DNA from: Ahaetulla prasina
Lineage: Eukaryota > Chordata > Lepidosauria > Squamata > Colubridae
Assembly: GCF_028640845.1 (NCBI RefSeq)
Contig: NC_080542.1
Span: 148,365,298-148,429,297 of the forward strand
Reading direction: 5' to 3'
Length of the DNA: 64,000 nt
Shown: in pieces, positions 1-10,204 of the stretch
How positions within the stretch are numbered: the first letter of the stretch is position 1
Layout of the letters: every line of letters starts with the position of its first letter
Translations under genes and position numbers: made by a program
Notes under the pieces: generated by a model
What the model saw: only the letters and a program-made list of their open reading frames with translations
What the model was told of the DNA's origin: nothing
The model's database searches: none

Positions 1-100
1 CCTCCCTTCTAGCACTGATGATGTTCCCTAGTTAGGTCATGAAATATTCACGCAAAAAAACAAAGAAGGATCTTCCTGAGCTCCCGTCCACTTCTTCATT
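1..100 (-). repeat. Squamate ~85-bp interspersed unit (partial)
   Basis: Carries the recognisable core CTAGCACTGATGATGTTCCC followed by a GTCATGAAA motif. The same unit recurs at about 1.43-1.7, 2.28-2.5, 9.0-9.3, 23.05-23.35, 43.06-43.38, 44.1 and 53.16 kb, usually next to (GGA)n or (TCC)n tracts. No coding potential is seen. Confidence 0.6.
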
Positions 101-104
101 TCCA

Positions 105-450
105 TTTACAACCATTTGTTTACTGAGTGTTCAAACCTACAACACCACTGGAAAAAAAGTGACTTGTGGACTGTTCTCGGACTTACAACCGTTGCTGTAT
201 CTCTCGGGTCACATGATCGAAATTTGAAGCAGTTGACATGGATTTATGATAGTGGCTTACACGATCCCCTTTCGCAACCTTCCAACAAGCGAAGTCAACC
301 CGGGGGGGGGGGGGGAGACTAGATTCACTTAACGACCGCCTAGTTCCCTTAACAATGCTGACATAAAACGGGGCAAAGCTCCCAAAACGAGTGCCTTGCT
401 TAACCACGGAAATGTTGGCGCTCAAACTGTGGTCGTAAGACATAATCCAG
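105..450 (-). mobile_element. MITE-A copy (degraded)
   Basis: MITE-A is the dominant repeat of the window. Good copies are about 400 bp. They begin near CAGGTAGTCCTCGACTTACG and end near its reverse complement GTAAGTCGAGGACTACCTG, so they have terminal inverted repeats and no ORF. Internal landmarks are GTTAAGTGAATC, CAGAAGGTCGCAAAAGGGGA and ATAAATACGAGTCAGTTGCC. This copy retains the AACCATTTGTTTACTGAG end and the GTGGTCGTAAG end. A poly-G run at about 301-316 interrupts it. Confidence 0.6.
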
Positions 451-524
451 CTTCTCGTTCCATTGACCCCCCCCTCATCCCACCCGACACCCAACCTGAC
501 TCCCGCTCACGTCCGGACACTCAC

Positions 525-791
525 GCTCCCGAGGAACGCTCTCAACCCGCGGTTTGGCTTTCGCCTCCTGGTTCCCAGCCTTCGGGTCGTCGTCGTCATC
601 GAGAAGAGGAACGTAATCCGTCTTGCCCACTTTTTCCCCGATCACGTCGTCGAATTTCTCAGCTTCCAGGGTGGCCATGAAATCCCGCTTCACTTCCTCC
701 TCGATTTGGGGAGGGGGCTCAGTCAGTGCATCGGCCAGGCTGAGGTTCTGCTCCATGTCCGCCATGCCGCCGCGTCCTTTCCGATCAAACT
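525..791 (-). CDS. MAP4: MAP4 first coding exon (microtubule-associated protein 4)
   Basis: MAP4 binds and stabilises microtubules in the cytoplasm. This exon encodes its N-terminus. The ATG is at 765 and is followed by [20 protein letters not shown], then [16 protein letters not shown] and [13 protein letters not shown], which match the conserved vertebrate MAP4 amino terminus. The exon is bounded by a pyrimidine-rich acceptor (CTTTTTCAG, intron ending at 792), giving 26 bases of 5' UTR before the ATG. The best donor is GTGAGT starting at 524, which leaves 80 codons plus one base. A second donor, GTGAGC starting at 510, is possible. An acidic run of five Asp follows the conserved block. The remaining exons lie off the left edge. 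The upstream exon is inferred at the CpG island near 32.6 kb. Identification is firm; only the donor choice is uncertain. Confidence 0.9.
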
Positions 792-949
792 CTGAAAAAG
801 AAAGGCGGAAGAGGAGGAAAAGAAGGACAAGAAGAAGATCAAAAATCCAATCGACATCTCAAATCAGTGTTTAAAGACGATTAAGAATCAAAGATGCAAA
901 CTCCAGGCAGAGAGAGAAAGAGCAGGGAGTCAGGTGCGAAATACCAGGT

Positions 950-1195
950 GCACACATGAAGTTTCAATTAAACTGATTTATTGCTGAAAGTCTGTGCACA
1001 GGAATATTTCAACTAAACTTATTGCTAAAATTTATTGCAAAATTTATTGCTGATTCATTGCTAAAATTCTATGCACAGGAATCTTTCAACTAAACCAATT
1101 TATTACTGAAGACCTACTGGCAGGAATCTTTCAATTAAATTGATTTATTGCTAAAAGCCTCTGCACAGGAATCTTTCAACTAATGGTGAGCAACT
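950..1195. repeat. Degenerate tandem repeat, ~45-60 bp unit
   Basis: Five or so imperfect copies of a unit containing CACAGGAATCTTTCAACTAA followed by TTTATTGCTGAAAG. The repeats are directly visible. There is no ORF and no known family is recognised. Confidence 0.75.
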
Positions 1196-1334
1196 ATTAG
1201 AGCTAGATAAGGCTCCCTAGGACACAAGGACGTTTGTGACTACATACGAATTCTAGGTTGATGCCTGTTTTAACTCTCACCAAGGGTTCTGTCATTCCTT
1301 CCCCAAACAAATTTGGTTTCAGACAGTAATAAAA

Positions 1335-1415
1335 TTGTCCTTGACTTACAACCATTCGTTTAGCAACCAAAGTTACACAAAGGCACTGAAAAAAGGTGAC
1401 TTATACCCGTTCTAA
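1335..1415 (-). mobile_element. MITE-A end fragment
   Basis: Contains TTGACTTACAACCATTCGTT and the GTGACTTATA motif of MITE-A. Only one end is present. Confidence 0.6.
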
Positions 1416-1424
1416 CAAATATGG

Positions 1425-1740
1425 ATCATGAAAAGTCTGCAAGAAAACACCAAGCTCAGAGAGCACCAAGGACCCTACAGCCCTCCTCCTCCTCACACCC
1501 CCGTTCTTGTAGCACTGATGATGTTCCCTAATTGGGCCATGAAACGTCTGCAAGAAAACCACCCAGCTCAAAGAGCACCAAGGACCCTACATTCCTTCTC
1601 CTCCTTCCTTCTAGGGCCGATGACGTTCCCTAGTTGGGTCACGAAACGTCCGCAAGAAAACCACCCCATCTCCGAGAGCACCAAGGACCCCAGAGCTCAA
1701 CCCTCAGCTGCAAATTCTCCATCAGAGGAAAGACCTTGAG
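1425..1740 (-). repeat. Tandem ~85-bp squamate units (three copies)
   Basis: Three successive copies of the unit seen at position 1, each with CTGCAAGAAAACCACC, AGAGCACCAAGGACCC and a GATGATGTTCCCTA motif, at about 1427, 1510 and 1615. ORFs over the region are repeat read-through. Confidence 0.75.
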
Positions 1741-2270
1741 AGGTACGTTCTTCCGAGAAGCAGGCAGAAGACGACACCGAAGGCAAGAAGCAGGCATAAA
1801 CAACCGGCACGAAAGGAGAAGAACCAAGGAGACGAAGCCCCAAAGGTCCTCTGAACTCCCGAGGGAAGACGTGAGTAACGTCCCAACGCCAATGCATCTT
1901 GGAAAAGCAGCCGAGCAACTACTCCAGAGGTCCTTGCAGCAAAGAGAGCAAAGATCTCCTCCTAGGAGCACCAAAGGTGGTTGGCCGAATGTCAAAACTC
2001 TTGTCTACTTCGATCGCGTGAGCCTCGTCTCAAAAGATCCACACAGTTGCAGGAGGCTTTGATCGGATCGAGATCGCAAACGCCGGTTTTCCAGTTCTGG
2101 CATACTTCTAAAACTTCTGTATACTTCTAAAGTTTTGGTACAGTTGTAAGACATTTAAATTTTAATATATTTTAAATAATTCTTCCATCCGTTTTCTAAA
2201 CCTGTAACCCATTCGGAGTCAACCTTATAGGTGAGGTGGACGGCGTTCTCTCAATTTAATGAATGTAAAT
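1741..2270. other. Intronic stretch without recognisable feature
   Basis: Mixed-composition sequence. Open frames of up to 142 codons cross it but start inside the neighbouring repeat and show no domain. The end (about 2100-2200) is AT-rich. Confidence 0.4.
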
Positions 2271-2274
2271 TGAG

Positions 2275-2500
2275 AGCAAACCTCCCACCCTCCTAGCACT
2301 GATGCTGTTACCTAGTTAGGTCATGAAACATCTGCAAGAAAACCACCAAGCCTAAGAGAGCACCAAGGACCCCACAGTCCTCCTCCTCCTTCTCCTCTTC
2401 CTCCAACATCTCTTCCCTCTCCTCCCCCCAATAATCATGTTACCTCTTTGGGTCCTGAAAGAAAAGAACCGAATTTGCAGAGCACCAAGGACCTCACAGA
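2275..2500 (-). repeat. Two further ~85-bp squamate units
   Basis: GATGCTGTTACCTAGTTAGG with CATCTGCAAGAAAACCACCA at about 2300, then a second copy near 2430-2495. A short (TCC)n tract lies between them. Confidence 0.65.
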
Positions 2501-2677
2501 TAAGATAGACAGACAGAGAGACATAATCAGATTATAGAGAGGCAGATGGATGAAGGTAGACAGACAGACAGAGAAATACAGACTGATAGATAAATGATTG
2601 ATACAAATACAGAGCAGAATAGAATAATGCATGGGTGATTGGATAGATAAATGATTGATAAGAGATAAATAGTAAAT

Positions 2678-2727
<50 letters not shown>

Positions 2728-3344
2728 TAGATAGATAGATAGATAGAAAAAAAGATAGATAGAATAGAATAGAATAGAATAGAATTTTTTATTGGCCAAG
2801 TGTGATTGGACACACAAGGAATTTGTCTTGGTGCATATGCTCTCAGTGTACATGCTCTCAGATATAGGTGATTGATACAAATACTAAATAAATATATATA
2901 TAGATGATTGATACAAATACTAAATAGAAAACAAATACTAAATAGAATATATATATATAGAGAGAGAGAGATAAATAGACAGACAGACAGGGTGGATGGA
3001 TACAGATAAATAGTAAATGAGAGAGAGATGATTGATACAAATATTAAATAAAAATACATATTAATGATTGATACAGAGAAATACTAAATAGAATATAGAT
3101 GAACAGATAGTATAGATAAATAGACAGACAGACAGATGGGATGGGTGGGTAGATGGATGGATGGCTACAGATAAATACTAGGTGATAGATAGATAGATAT
3201 AGATAGATGATTGATACAAATACTAAATAAAAATATAGATGATACAGAGAAATACTAAATAGAATATAGATGAACACATAGATATGATAGATAGATAGAC
3301 AGGGAGGGAGGGAGGGAGGGAGGGTGGATACAGATAAATACTAA

Positions 3345-3385
<41 letters not shown>

Positions 3386-3650
3386 GAGATAGATAGAGAG
3401 ATATAGAGAGATAGGATAGATAAATAGATAGTCAGACGGGATGGATGGATGGATGGATGGATGGATGGATGGATGGATGGATGGATACAGAGAAATACTG
3501 AATGATAGACAGACAGACGGACAGATACAGATAAATTAATACAAATACTAAATAAAAATATTTGATTGATAGACAAATACTAAATAATGGATGGATGGAC
3601 AGACAGACAGAAGATAGATGGGTGGGTGAGACAGACAGACACACAGAAAA
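2500..3650. repeat. GATA/GACA/GGAT microsatellite cluster (Bkm type)
   Basis: Runs of (GATA)n, (GACA)n and (GGAT)n up to about 50 bp, separated by repeated GATTGATACAAATACTAAAT spacers. This is the composition of the snake Bkm satellite class. Open frames on the minus strand read as Ser/Ile/Leu/Tyr repeats and are not genes. Confidence 0.9.
2762..2872 (-). mobile_element. L3/Snake1-type CR1 LINE 3' tail
   Basis: On the minus strand this reads CACTTGGCCAATAAAAAATT followed by (CTATT)n. Upstream are the ACTGAGAGCATATGCACC and CAAATTCCTTGTGTGTCCAA motifs also seen at 29.0, 37.8 and 38.9 kb. The (AATAG)n tail merges into the GATA cluster. Confidence 0.8.
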
Positions 3651-4120
3651 TCACAAATATAGCCAATAATAGATTCTGCTTTTTAAGCATTTCAAAGCAG
3701 GGTTAACTTTGATAAAAAAAAAGAAGAAAAAAGAGGAAATTAGCAAAACCTTTCCCTACAAAAAACAGACATGAGGGGGATGGGGGAGGACCCCCAGGGC
3801 AAGTTTACCATCAGCCAAAATCTGATTATTATTGTTGTTTAAAATCTGTTATTTTCAGCAACTGCCATTCAGCCTGTGGGGAGCCACGTTCAAGCTGCAA
3901 TGTTTTTGCAGGCTCCGTTGTGCCTTCTCGGGGGGGGGGGGGGGAAGGGAGGGGAAGAGAGAATCAAGACATTTCCTTCATTTTCCCCCTCCAGATGTTT
4001 TTCGCTTGCAATTCGGTTTTTTATTAAGGATCCCAAAATAATCTCCTTTCCAGGGCGCCTATATGGCTGAATCATTGCTGGAAACAAGCCAAGGTTTCTC
4101 CATGTTGGCTTGGCGTGAAA
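3651..4120. other. No recognised feature
   Basis: Unique-looking intronic sequence with a poly-A-rich stretch near 3715 and a (G)13 run near 3931. No exon signals with coding support. Confidence 0.4.
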
Positions 4121-4124
4121 TACA

Positions 4125-4530
4125 GATAGTCCTTGAACTTACAACGGTTCGTTTAGTGACCATTTGAAGCAACCCCCCCCACTTTGGAAAAAGGACCGTT
4201 TTTTCACATTTAATGACCATGGCCAGCATCCCTGTGGTCGCACAATTAAAATGGGGAGGATTGCCAACTGACTCATAGTTATGACAGTTGCTGTGCCGGG
4301 GGTGGGGGGGTGTCACACGATCCCCTTTTGCGACCTTCTGACCAGCAAATTCAATAGGAAAACCCAATTCACTTAACAACCGGTGACAAACTTACAACCT
4401 GCAGTGATTCATTTAAGGACGTGAGCAAGGAATGTCATAAAAGGGGGTACAGCTGTCACATAACAAATGTCTCGCTTAACAACAGAGTTGGGCTCAATGG
4501 CAGTCGTATGTCGAGGACTACCTGTACTCC
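4125..4530 (-). mobile_element. MITE-A, near full length
   Basis: Starts at AGTCCTTGAACTTACAACGG and ends at GTCGTATGTCGAGGACTACC, giving inverted ends and the internal landmarks expected of the family. Confidence 0.8.
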
Positions 4531-4634
4531 AAACACCCAGAAGTTAATGATGGGAATTTAAGAAAACAGCATGGAAATAATTTGTAAATTTCAATCAGGC
4601 AAAGCTTTAAAAATAGGATTCTCCTCCAAATCTT

Positions 4635-4905
4635 CTATACAGCATAGGATCACGTGGCGGGAAGGGACCTTGGAGGTCTTCTAGTCCATCCCCCTTACAG
4701 AATCATAGAATCAGAGCTGGAAGGGACATTGGAAGTCATCCAGTTTAACCCAGCTACCTGCTCCATCAGGAGATCCGTACGGAATTATAGACTAATAGAG
4801 TTGGAAGGGACCCAGAAGATCATCTTGTCCAACCCCCTGCTCAAGCAGGAGACCCTGTACCATTCCAGACAAGCCCAAACTAGCACGTTAATTCAGGCCT
4901 TGTTC
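4635..4905 (-). mobile_element. CR1 LINE 3' ends (tandem fragments)
   Basis: Three copies of the CR1 tail in reverse orientation: GGAAGGGACCTTGGAGGTC, TCTAGTCCA and AAGCAGGAGACCCT motifs. CR1 copies in birds and reptiles end with this sequence. All are 5'-truncated. Confidence 0.8.
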
Positions 4906-4929
4906 TCAAGGTCGCCGCTGAGATCTTGC

Positions 4930-5340
4930 AATACAGGTAGTCCTCGACTTACGACCAGTTCTGATGCTAACCGAGACACTTATTGAGTTCTGCCACATCG
5001 GGCCACCTCTCTTGCCACAGCTGTTATGTGAATCCCTCCGGTCATTAAGTCAGCCACACGGTTGTTAAGCAAATCTGGCTTCCCCACTGACTTTGCTCAA
5101 AATGTCACAAAAGGGGATGCCACGACCATCGTAAATACAAATCGAGGGGCCAAGCACCCGAATTTTGATCCCGTGGCCACGGGGATGTAGCGACAGCTTT
5201 AAGTGTAAACAACCGGGGACAAGAAAGTTTGTAAAATGAGACCGAACTCCCTGAAAAGTCTCACTTAGCAACGTAAATTTTGGGCTAAGTTCTGGCTGTA
5301 AATTGACTTCGGCCTGTGTTATTTGAGCTGACAAGCAAAC
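4930..5340 (+). mobile_element. MITE-A
   Basis: Begins with ACAGGTAGTCCTCGACTTAC. Internal AGTCAGCCACACGGTTGTTA and AATTTTGATCCCGTG motifs follow family order. The right end is degraded. Confidence 0.75.
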
Positions 5341-5660
5341 TGTTAATTATATGATTGTTTTCCGAGAAATCTCTCCCTACAGCGAGCAGAAATAATTCTG
5401 AATATCCTCCTAGCAATTAAAAATGCCGTGACTTTATAAGCTGGATGACAGGCTATTATTAAAAAATAAATAATGATAATATCAAATTACCCAGCAGGGA
5501 AAAATGAGTTTTTAATTCTAGTTTCTGCTTGAATAAACACACAACAGCCGTGGAATAAATTTCAATTTGGGTTTTAAATTTAACCTACTTCCAAATAGCG
5601 AATAAGAGTCAGGAAACAGATCCACCTTGGTGAATAAAACTACTCTTGAGTGTAGAATTG
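5341..5660. other. AT-rich low-repeat island
   Basis: About 320 bp without family repeats, rich in TAATTA-like and TTTAATT motifs and with little homopolymer. It could be a conserved non-coding element in MAP4 intron 1, which only an alignment can show. Confidence 0.3.
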
Positions 5661-5664
5661 TTTA

Positions 5665-6090
5665 TGTTTAGGGAGTCCTCCACTTATGACCACACATTCC
5701 CATCACCAAGTGAGACTTTTCAGGGAGTTTGGGCCCATTTTACCAACTTTCTTGGCCCTGGTTGCTAAGTGAATATTCTCATTGGTTCAGGGAGTCACGT
5801 GGTCATTAAGTGAATCTGACTTCCCCATGGACATCGCGAAAGGGGATCATGGGAACTCAGGGAGGTTGGAACCGTCACAAATACGAATCGTCAGCCGAGC
5901 GTGTGAATTTGGATTGCGTGACCGTTGCAGATGCTGCGACAGTCCAACAGGGAATAAACTGTCGTGAGTCACTTTTTTTCAATCCCGTTGCAACTTCGGT
6001 CACTAAATGAATTATTGTAAGTCGAGGACTCTCTGTACACCAAGTGTGGAATTGTTGTGTAAAGGGCGTCCTCAACTTACAACAATGGAA
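5665..6090 (+). mobile_element. MITE-A
   Basis: Starts GTCCTCCACTTATGACC and ends TTGTAAGTCGAGGACTCTC. An additional truncated end follows at about 6065. Confidence 0.75.
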
Positions 6091-6114
6091 CTCGAAATTT
6101 ATGTTGCTGAGCAT

Positions 6115-6395
6115 TTAAAGGCCCAAAAATCATCAAACTGGCTTTTGTGCCTAAAGTGGGATTAGAATTCACCATCTCCTGGTAATTGGTCCAAAACTGA
6201 CTTTCATCCCTAAGGCGGGACTAGACTCCCAATTTCCTGATGATTGGCCAGTCACCCAGCCAGTTTTCATGCATAAGGCAGGACTAGAACTCCCAAGCTC
6301 CTGGTGATTGGCCCAATGTCGCCCAGCTGGCTTTCACTCCTAAACCGGGAACTAGAACTCCCAATCTCCTGGCAATTGACCCAAAGATATTTCAA
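6115..6395. repeat. Tandem ~62-bp repeat (4-5 copies)
   Basis: Repeats of a unit with CTGGCTTTC, GGGACTAGAACTCCCAATCT and CCTGGTGATTGGCCCAA. The central motif resembles the tRNA-related part of reptile SINEs, so a SINE-derived minisatellite is likely. Confidence 0.65.
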
Positions 6396-6509
6396 TGAGT
6401 TAAATCCTAGGCTGGCGGGCAGCAAAACGCAGGGATGACTCCAAATGTTGAAAAGAAGTAGGTTTTCGGTCAAACTGATCAGGCAAAAAAACATGGTGGG
6501 AGGTGGGAA

Positions 6510-6875
6510 TAAAAAGGTAAAGGTTCCCCTCGCACATACGAGCTAGTCGTTCCCGACTCTAGGGGGCGGTGCTCATCTCCGTTTCAAAGCCGAAGAGCCA
6601 GCGCTGTCCGAAGACGTCTCCGTGGTCATGTGGCCGGCGTGACTCAACGCCAAAGGTGCCAGGAACGCTGTTCCCTTCCCACCAAAGGTGGTCCCTATTT
6701 TTTCTACTTGCATTTTTTACCTGCTTTCGAACTGCTAGGTTGGCAGAAGCTGGGACAAATAACGGGAGCTCACCCCGTTACGCGGCAACACTAGGGATTC
6801 GAACCGCTCAACTGCCGATCTTTCAATCAACAAGCTCAGCGTCTCTTACCCACTAAGCCACCGCGCCCCTGGCGT
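6510..6875 (-). mobile_element. tRNA-derived squamate SINE, near full length
   Basis: On the minus strand the head (about 6870 downward) shows an A box, TGGCTTAGTGGGTAAGACG, and a B box, GGTTCGAATCC (6794-6804). The pol III promoter spacing is tRNA-like. The body contains GGCCGGCGTGAC-type sequence and ends near GTAAAGGTTCCCCTCGC and an A-rich stretch. No coding function. Confidence 0.85.
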
Positions 6876-7205
6876 GGGAATACCGCAGGCTAATTTATAA
6901 GAAATGGGAAAATCCAAAATTAGATCCAGAGAAAAGGAGATTTGGGATCTCTCTTAAAAAAGATTTCAAACTCGAAAAGGATTCTGGCTTTTGAGGGCGG
7001 TGAGCCTCTCTGGCGTGAACTCCGAAACTCAGAATTTTGACAGGCTGAAGTCCAAGAGGTTTGTGAGTCTATCCCAAGACCCACAGGGAAAGGAAAATCA
7101 CAGTTGTTCACCGACTTGAAGACCCATAATCCCCAGATGTGCTTGCAAAGAATTTGGGCCATTGCTGCTTCTCCAGAACCCTGGTTTGAATTCCTGGGAT
7201 TGTAC
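6876..7205. other. No recognised feature
   Basis: Intronic sequence of mixed composition. No repeat family or exon is recognised. Confidence 0.35.
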
Positions 7206-7209
7206 AAGC

Positions 7210-7800
7210 CAACCCACAATAACGACCACAAGCAGTCAACTTACAAGCATTCATTTAGCGGCCATTGGAAGGGATAACAGCAGTGAAAAAGATGACTTAC
7301 AGCGGCCGGTCCTTGCGTTTATGACCAGTCCTCGGACTTATGATAGGTACCCGTAGTTAGGACAGTTCCTTGCGCTTACGACTGCTCCTGGCGCTTATCG
7401 CTAGTTTTCACACAGGTGCCCGTGCTTATGATAGCTCCTCACACTTACAACAGATCCTCACACTCACACAATTATGACTTGTCCTCGCACTTATGACTGG
7501 TCATCGAACTTATGGGTCTTCACACTTATGACAGGTCCCCACACTTATAACAGGTCCTCACAATTATGACCAGTTCACACTTACGACCATCACAGCATCC
7601 CCCACAGTTGCATGATCAAAATTTGGGTGCTTGCAAACTAGTATGTGATTGCCATTTGATCACAGGAGAAGCCCGTCTTGCTTCATGATGGCGATTCACT
7701 TAATGACTGCAAGGATTCTCTTAGGAACCAGGGCAAAACCAAAAAAAAAATCAGGCATGACTCACTTAGCAACCATCTTGCTAAGCCAGGTGTCTCCATA
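7210..7800 (-). mobile_element. MITE-A with internal minisatellite expansion
   Basis: Family ends are visible (ACAAGCATTCATTTAGCGGC on the left, CTTAATGACTGCAAGGATTC further right). Between 7310 and 7585 the element has been expanded into a ~22-bp tandem repeat. Confidence 0.65.
7310..7585. repeat. ~22-bp minisatellite inside MITE-A
   Basis: About eleven imperfect copies of ACAGGTCCTCACACTTATGA. The unit is part of the MITE-A end, so the array arose by local expansion of that end. Confidence 0.75.
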
Positions 7801-7824
7801 TTTGACAACTTTTAAGACTTAATG

Positions 7825-8030
7825 GGCTTCTTGGCTTAAATTCGCAGACTTCAGCTCCCAGAATTCCACAAACATCTCGGCTGGCTGAGGCATTCTGGGA
7901 GCTGAAGTCCACAAACTGAAGACTTGTGGACTTCAACTCCCGAAATTCCACAGCCATTTTCACCAAGTGAGGCATTCTGGGAGCTGAAGTCCACAAGCTT
8001 AAAGCTCTCAAATCTAGAGACCTGTGTGCT
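7825..8030. mobile_element. Palindromic MITE-B, arms duplicated
   Basis: Arms with GCATTCTGGGAGCTGAAGTC and the inverse GACTTCAGCTCCCAGAATTC alternate several times. The sequence is related to the 14.16-14.30 kb palindrome, where the hAT-type hallmarks are visible. Confidence 0.7.
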
Positions 8031-8079
8031 AAGCAATGGAAATCTGTGCCTCAATGGCCGTCGTTAAATCGAGGATTCC

Positions 8080-8840
8080 CCGTACCGAATTCCCAACAGG
8101 CACAAGGAGAGATGGAAGGGTGTGCAAGACTCCTATAACCGCCTGGGCCAAAATGGCCGGTCTCCAGAGCCTCCGGTCAGCCAGATGTGAGTCGCTGCAT
8201 TTGCAAAGCACATCTGGAAACTATCAGGCTGGAGAAGAAGGATAAAGGCAGCAATTCTTCCTTTGCAATTTTCCTTTTTTTTTTTTTCCCATCGCTTCCT
8301 CCCAGCCGGGAAGCAGCACAACTTTAAAAAGGAACGTTTTCGCATATTATATGGCAAAGTCCCAATTATATCAGCTCCCTTTGACCTCCAAAAATGAGCT
8401 AATTTCCCCCAAATTTCCTTGGACTTTTTTTCCCACACCAGCTGGAAAAAAAAAGACCATAACCGCAAAGTCACAATTTAGCAACGAGCCGTTTTGACGG
8501 GAATCCAAATACATTCACATCCAGAAATTCAGAAATTATAAATTCAAATTCTCCTTTCACGTCGATTCCTTCTGTTGCTCTGTGCAAGCTTTAAGCCGAG
8601 ATGAAACTGAGATTATGTGCAGAACCTCCCTTGCGTGCAGAAGGCAGAGCTTTAGCCCAAAGCTGCAGCTTTAAGCAGGTTAAGGATCAGCATATATAAA
8701 CATTTAAGGTTAAATTCTTTGCCTTCAAAAATGTTTGATTTTATATATATACATATATATATAAAAAAGGAGAAGGTTTTAACACAAATCGGGCTGAAGT
8801 TTTATTGGAATAAGTGGACTGGGGGACCTATGTATTTCTC
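8080..8840. other. Low-repeat intronic stretch
   Basis: Mostly unique. Around 8120-8190 there is a plus-strand open segment ending at a GTGAGT, but there is no good acceptor or known protein match, so it is not called an exon. Homopolymer T lies near 8273 and a TA-rich run near 8745. Confidence 0.35.
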
Positions 8841-8844
8841 TAAG

Positions 8845-8930
8845 GGTCTCCTCCTTGAGGAAGGGGCCCGACTAGAAGACCTCCGAGACACCTTTCCAAC
8901 TCTTTTATTCTGCATTCCTGAGGATGAAAA
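8845..8930 (+). mobile_element. CR1 LINE 3' tail
   Basis: GACTAGAAGACCTCCGAGAC followed by CCTTTCCAACTC and TTATTCTG, the terminal CR1 signature in sense orientation. Confidence 0.7.
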
Positions 8931-8974
8931 GAAAAACTGTAAAGAACTAAACACTAATAGAGAAGGATTTTTAT

Positions 8975-9570
8975 AGTTTGGGGTGGAACTGTGGGGTCCT
9001 TGGCGCTCTCTGAGCTGGGTAGTTTTCTTGCAGACATTTTATGACCCAACTACTTTTATCAGAGCTAGAAAAAAAAATAGAATATGCAGAGAGGGAGGAG
9101 GAGGAGGAGGAGAAAGAGGAAGGGGAGAGGTGGAAAAAAAGGAGGAGGGAAGGGAGGAAGAGGAGAGGGAAAAAGAAGAGGAAGAAGAGGAGGAGAAGGA
9201 GGAAGGACTTTGGGGTCCTTGATGCTGCCTGAGCTGGGTGGTTTTCATGACTCAATGAGGGAACACCATCAGTGCCAGGAAAAAAATAGAATATGCAGAG
9301 AGGAAGAAGAGGAGGAAGTGGAGACCGCGGGGGGGGGGTGAGGAATGGGAGGAGGAGGAGGAGGACAAGGAAGGGGGGAAGAGAAGGAAAAGGAGGAAGA
9401 GGAGGAGGAAGGAAAGGAAAAAGGATGAGGAGGAAGCAGAAGAGGAAGAAGAAGAGGAAGGGGGGAGGGAGAGGAGGAAGAGGAGGAAAGGAAGTTGGAA
9501 GAAAAGAGGAGGAGGAAAAGGAAGAGGGGAGGAGGGAAAGGACGAAGGGGAGGAAAAGGAAGAGGAGGAA
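8975..9570. repeat. (GGA)n/(GAAA)n purine tract with ~85-bp units
   Basis: Two ~85-bp squamate units (about 8990-9080 and 9215-9300) alternate with strongly strand-asymmetric GGA/GAA tracts. The 216-residue minus-strand ORF is Ser/Leu/Pro/Phe read-through. Confidence 0.85.
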
Positions 9571-9639
9571 GTTGTGTGTCTCCGGAAGGCAGACCCCGAG
9601 TTCAGGCATATCCCGAAACATGCAACATGGTTCCTACAA

Positions 9640-10040
9640 CGGATAGTAAGTCTTACCTTAAGACAAGAAATCTCTCAGCAGGTCCCAAAGTTCTCAGATC
9701 TCTTTCTCTGCATAAAAAAAAAAAAAACAACAACGAAGAAAAGGAAAAAACGTGATTGGCTTTTTGAGAAATTCTTGTCTTCCGAATATCGCTTCATCAC
9801 ATTATCCCGTTTCAGATTTTCGTTTATCGTTATTGTCTTTCATTTTTTGGGTGGGGTCCCGTTCGGCTTTTCCCGTGCTGGGAGGATCAGCGAGTAATTA
9901 AGGGACTAATCCGAATGACCAAGCTACTTAAAACGTTGTTCGGGATCAACTTTGATTAAGTTAATACTCTTTGTAGTGCTCCATTTACCAAAGGGGTGAA
10001 TAGGACAAAAGGGGGACGGCGCGGGATGGCTTAAGGTCAC
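9640..10040. other. Low-repeat island, possible conserved non-coding element
   Basis: Contains AGCGAGTAATTAAGGGACTA and TTGATTAAGTTAATACTC and no repeat family. There is no coding evidence. Confidence 0.3.
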
Positions 10041-10044
10041 ATTT

Positions 10045-10161
10045 CCAAACTTTGCAACTTTAAGCCTGGCGGACTTCAACTCCCAGAATTCCCCAGCCAG
10101 CTTTGCTGGCTGGGGTATTCTGGGAGTTGAAGTCCGCCAGGCTTAAAGTTGCCAAAGTTGG
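10045..10161. mobile_element. MITE-B palindrome
   Basis: Near-perfect inverted repeat: CTTTAAGCCTGGCGGACTTC on the left and GAAGTCCGCCAGGCTTAAAG on the right, around a short GCTTTGC centre. It would form a long hairpin. Confidence 0.85.
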
Positions 10162-10204
10162 AGACCCCTGTGCTAAAGGGTCTTACGAGCCGTAAAATTA
10201 TTTC

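Noticed and set aside
2500..3650. CRISPR-like array from regular repeats
   Set aside because: These are eukaryotic tetranucleotide microsatellites with no unique spacers.
8105..8190. Possible plus-strand exon ending at GTGAGT near 8188
   Set aside because: No convincing acceptor, no recognised protein, and opposite in strand to the surrounding gene.
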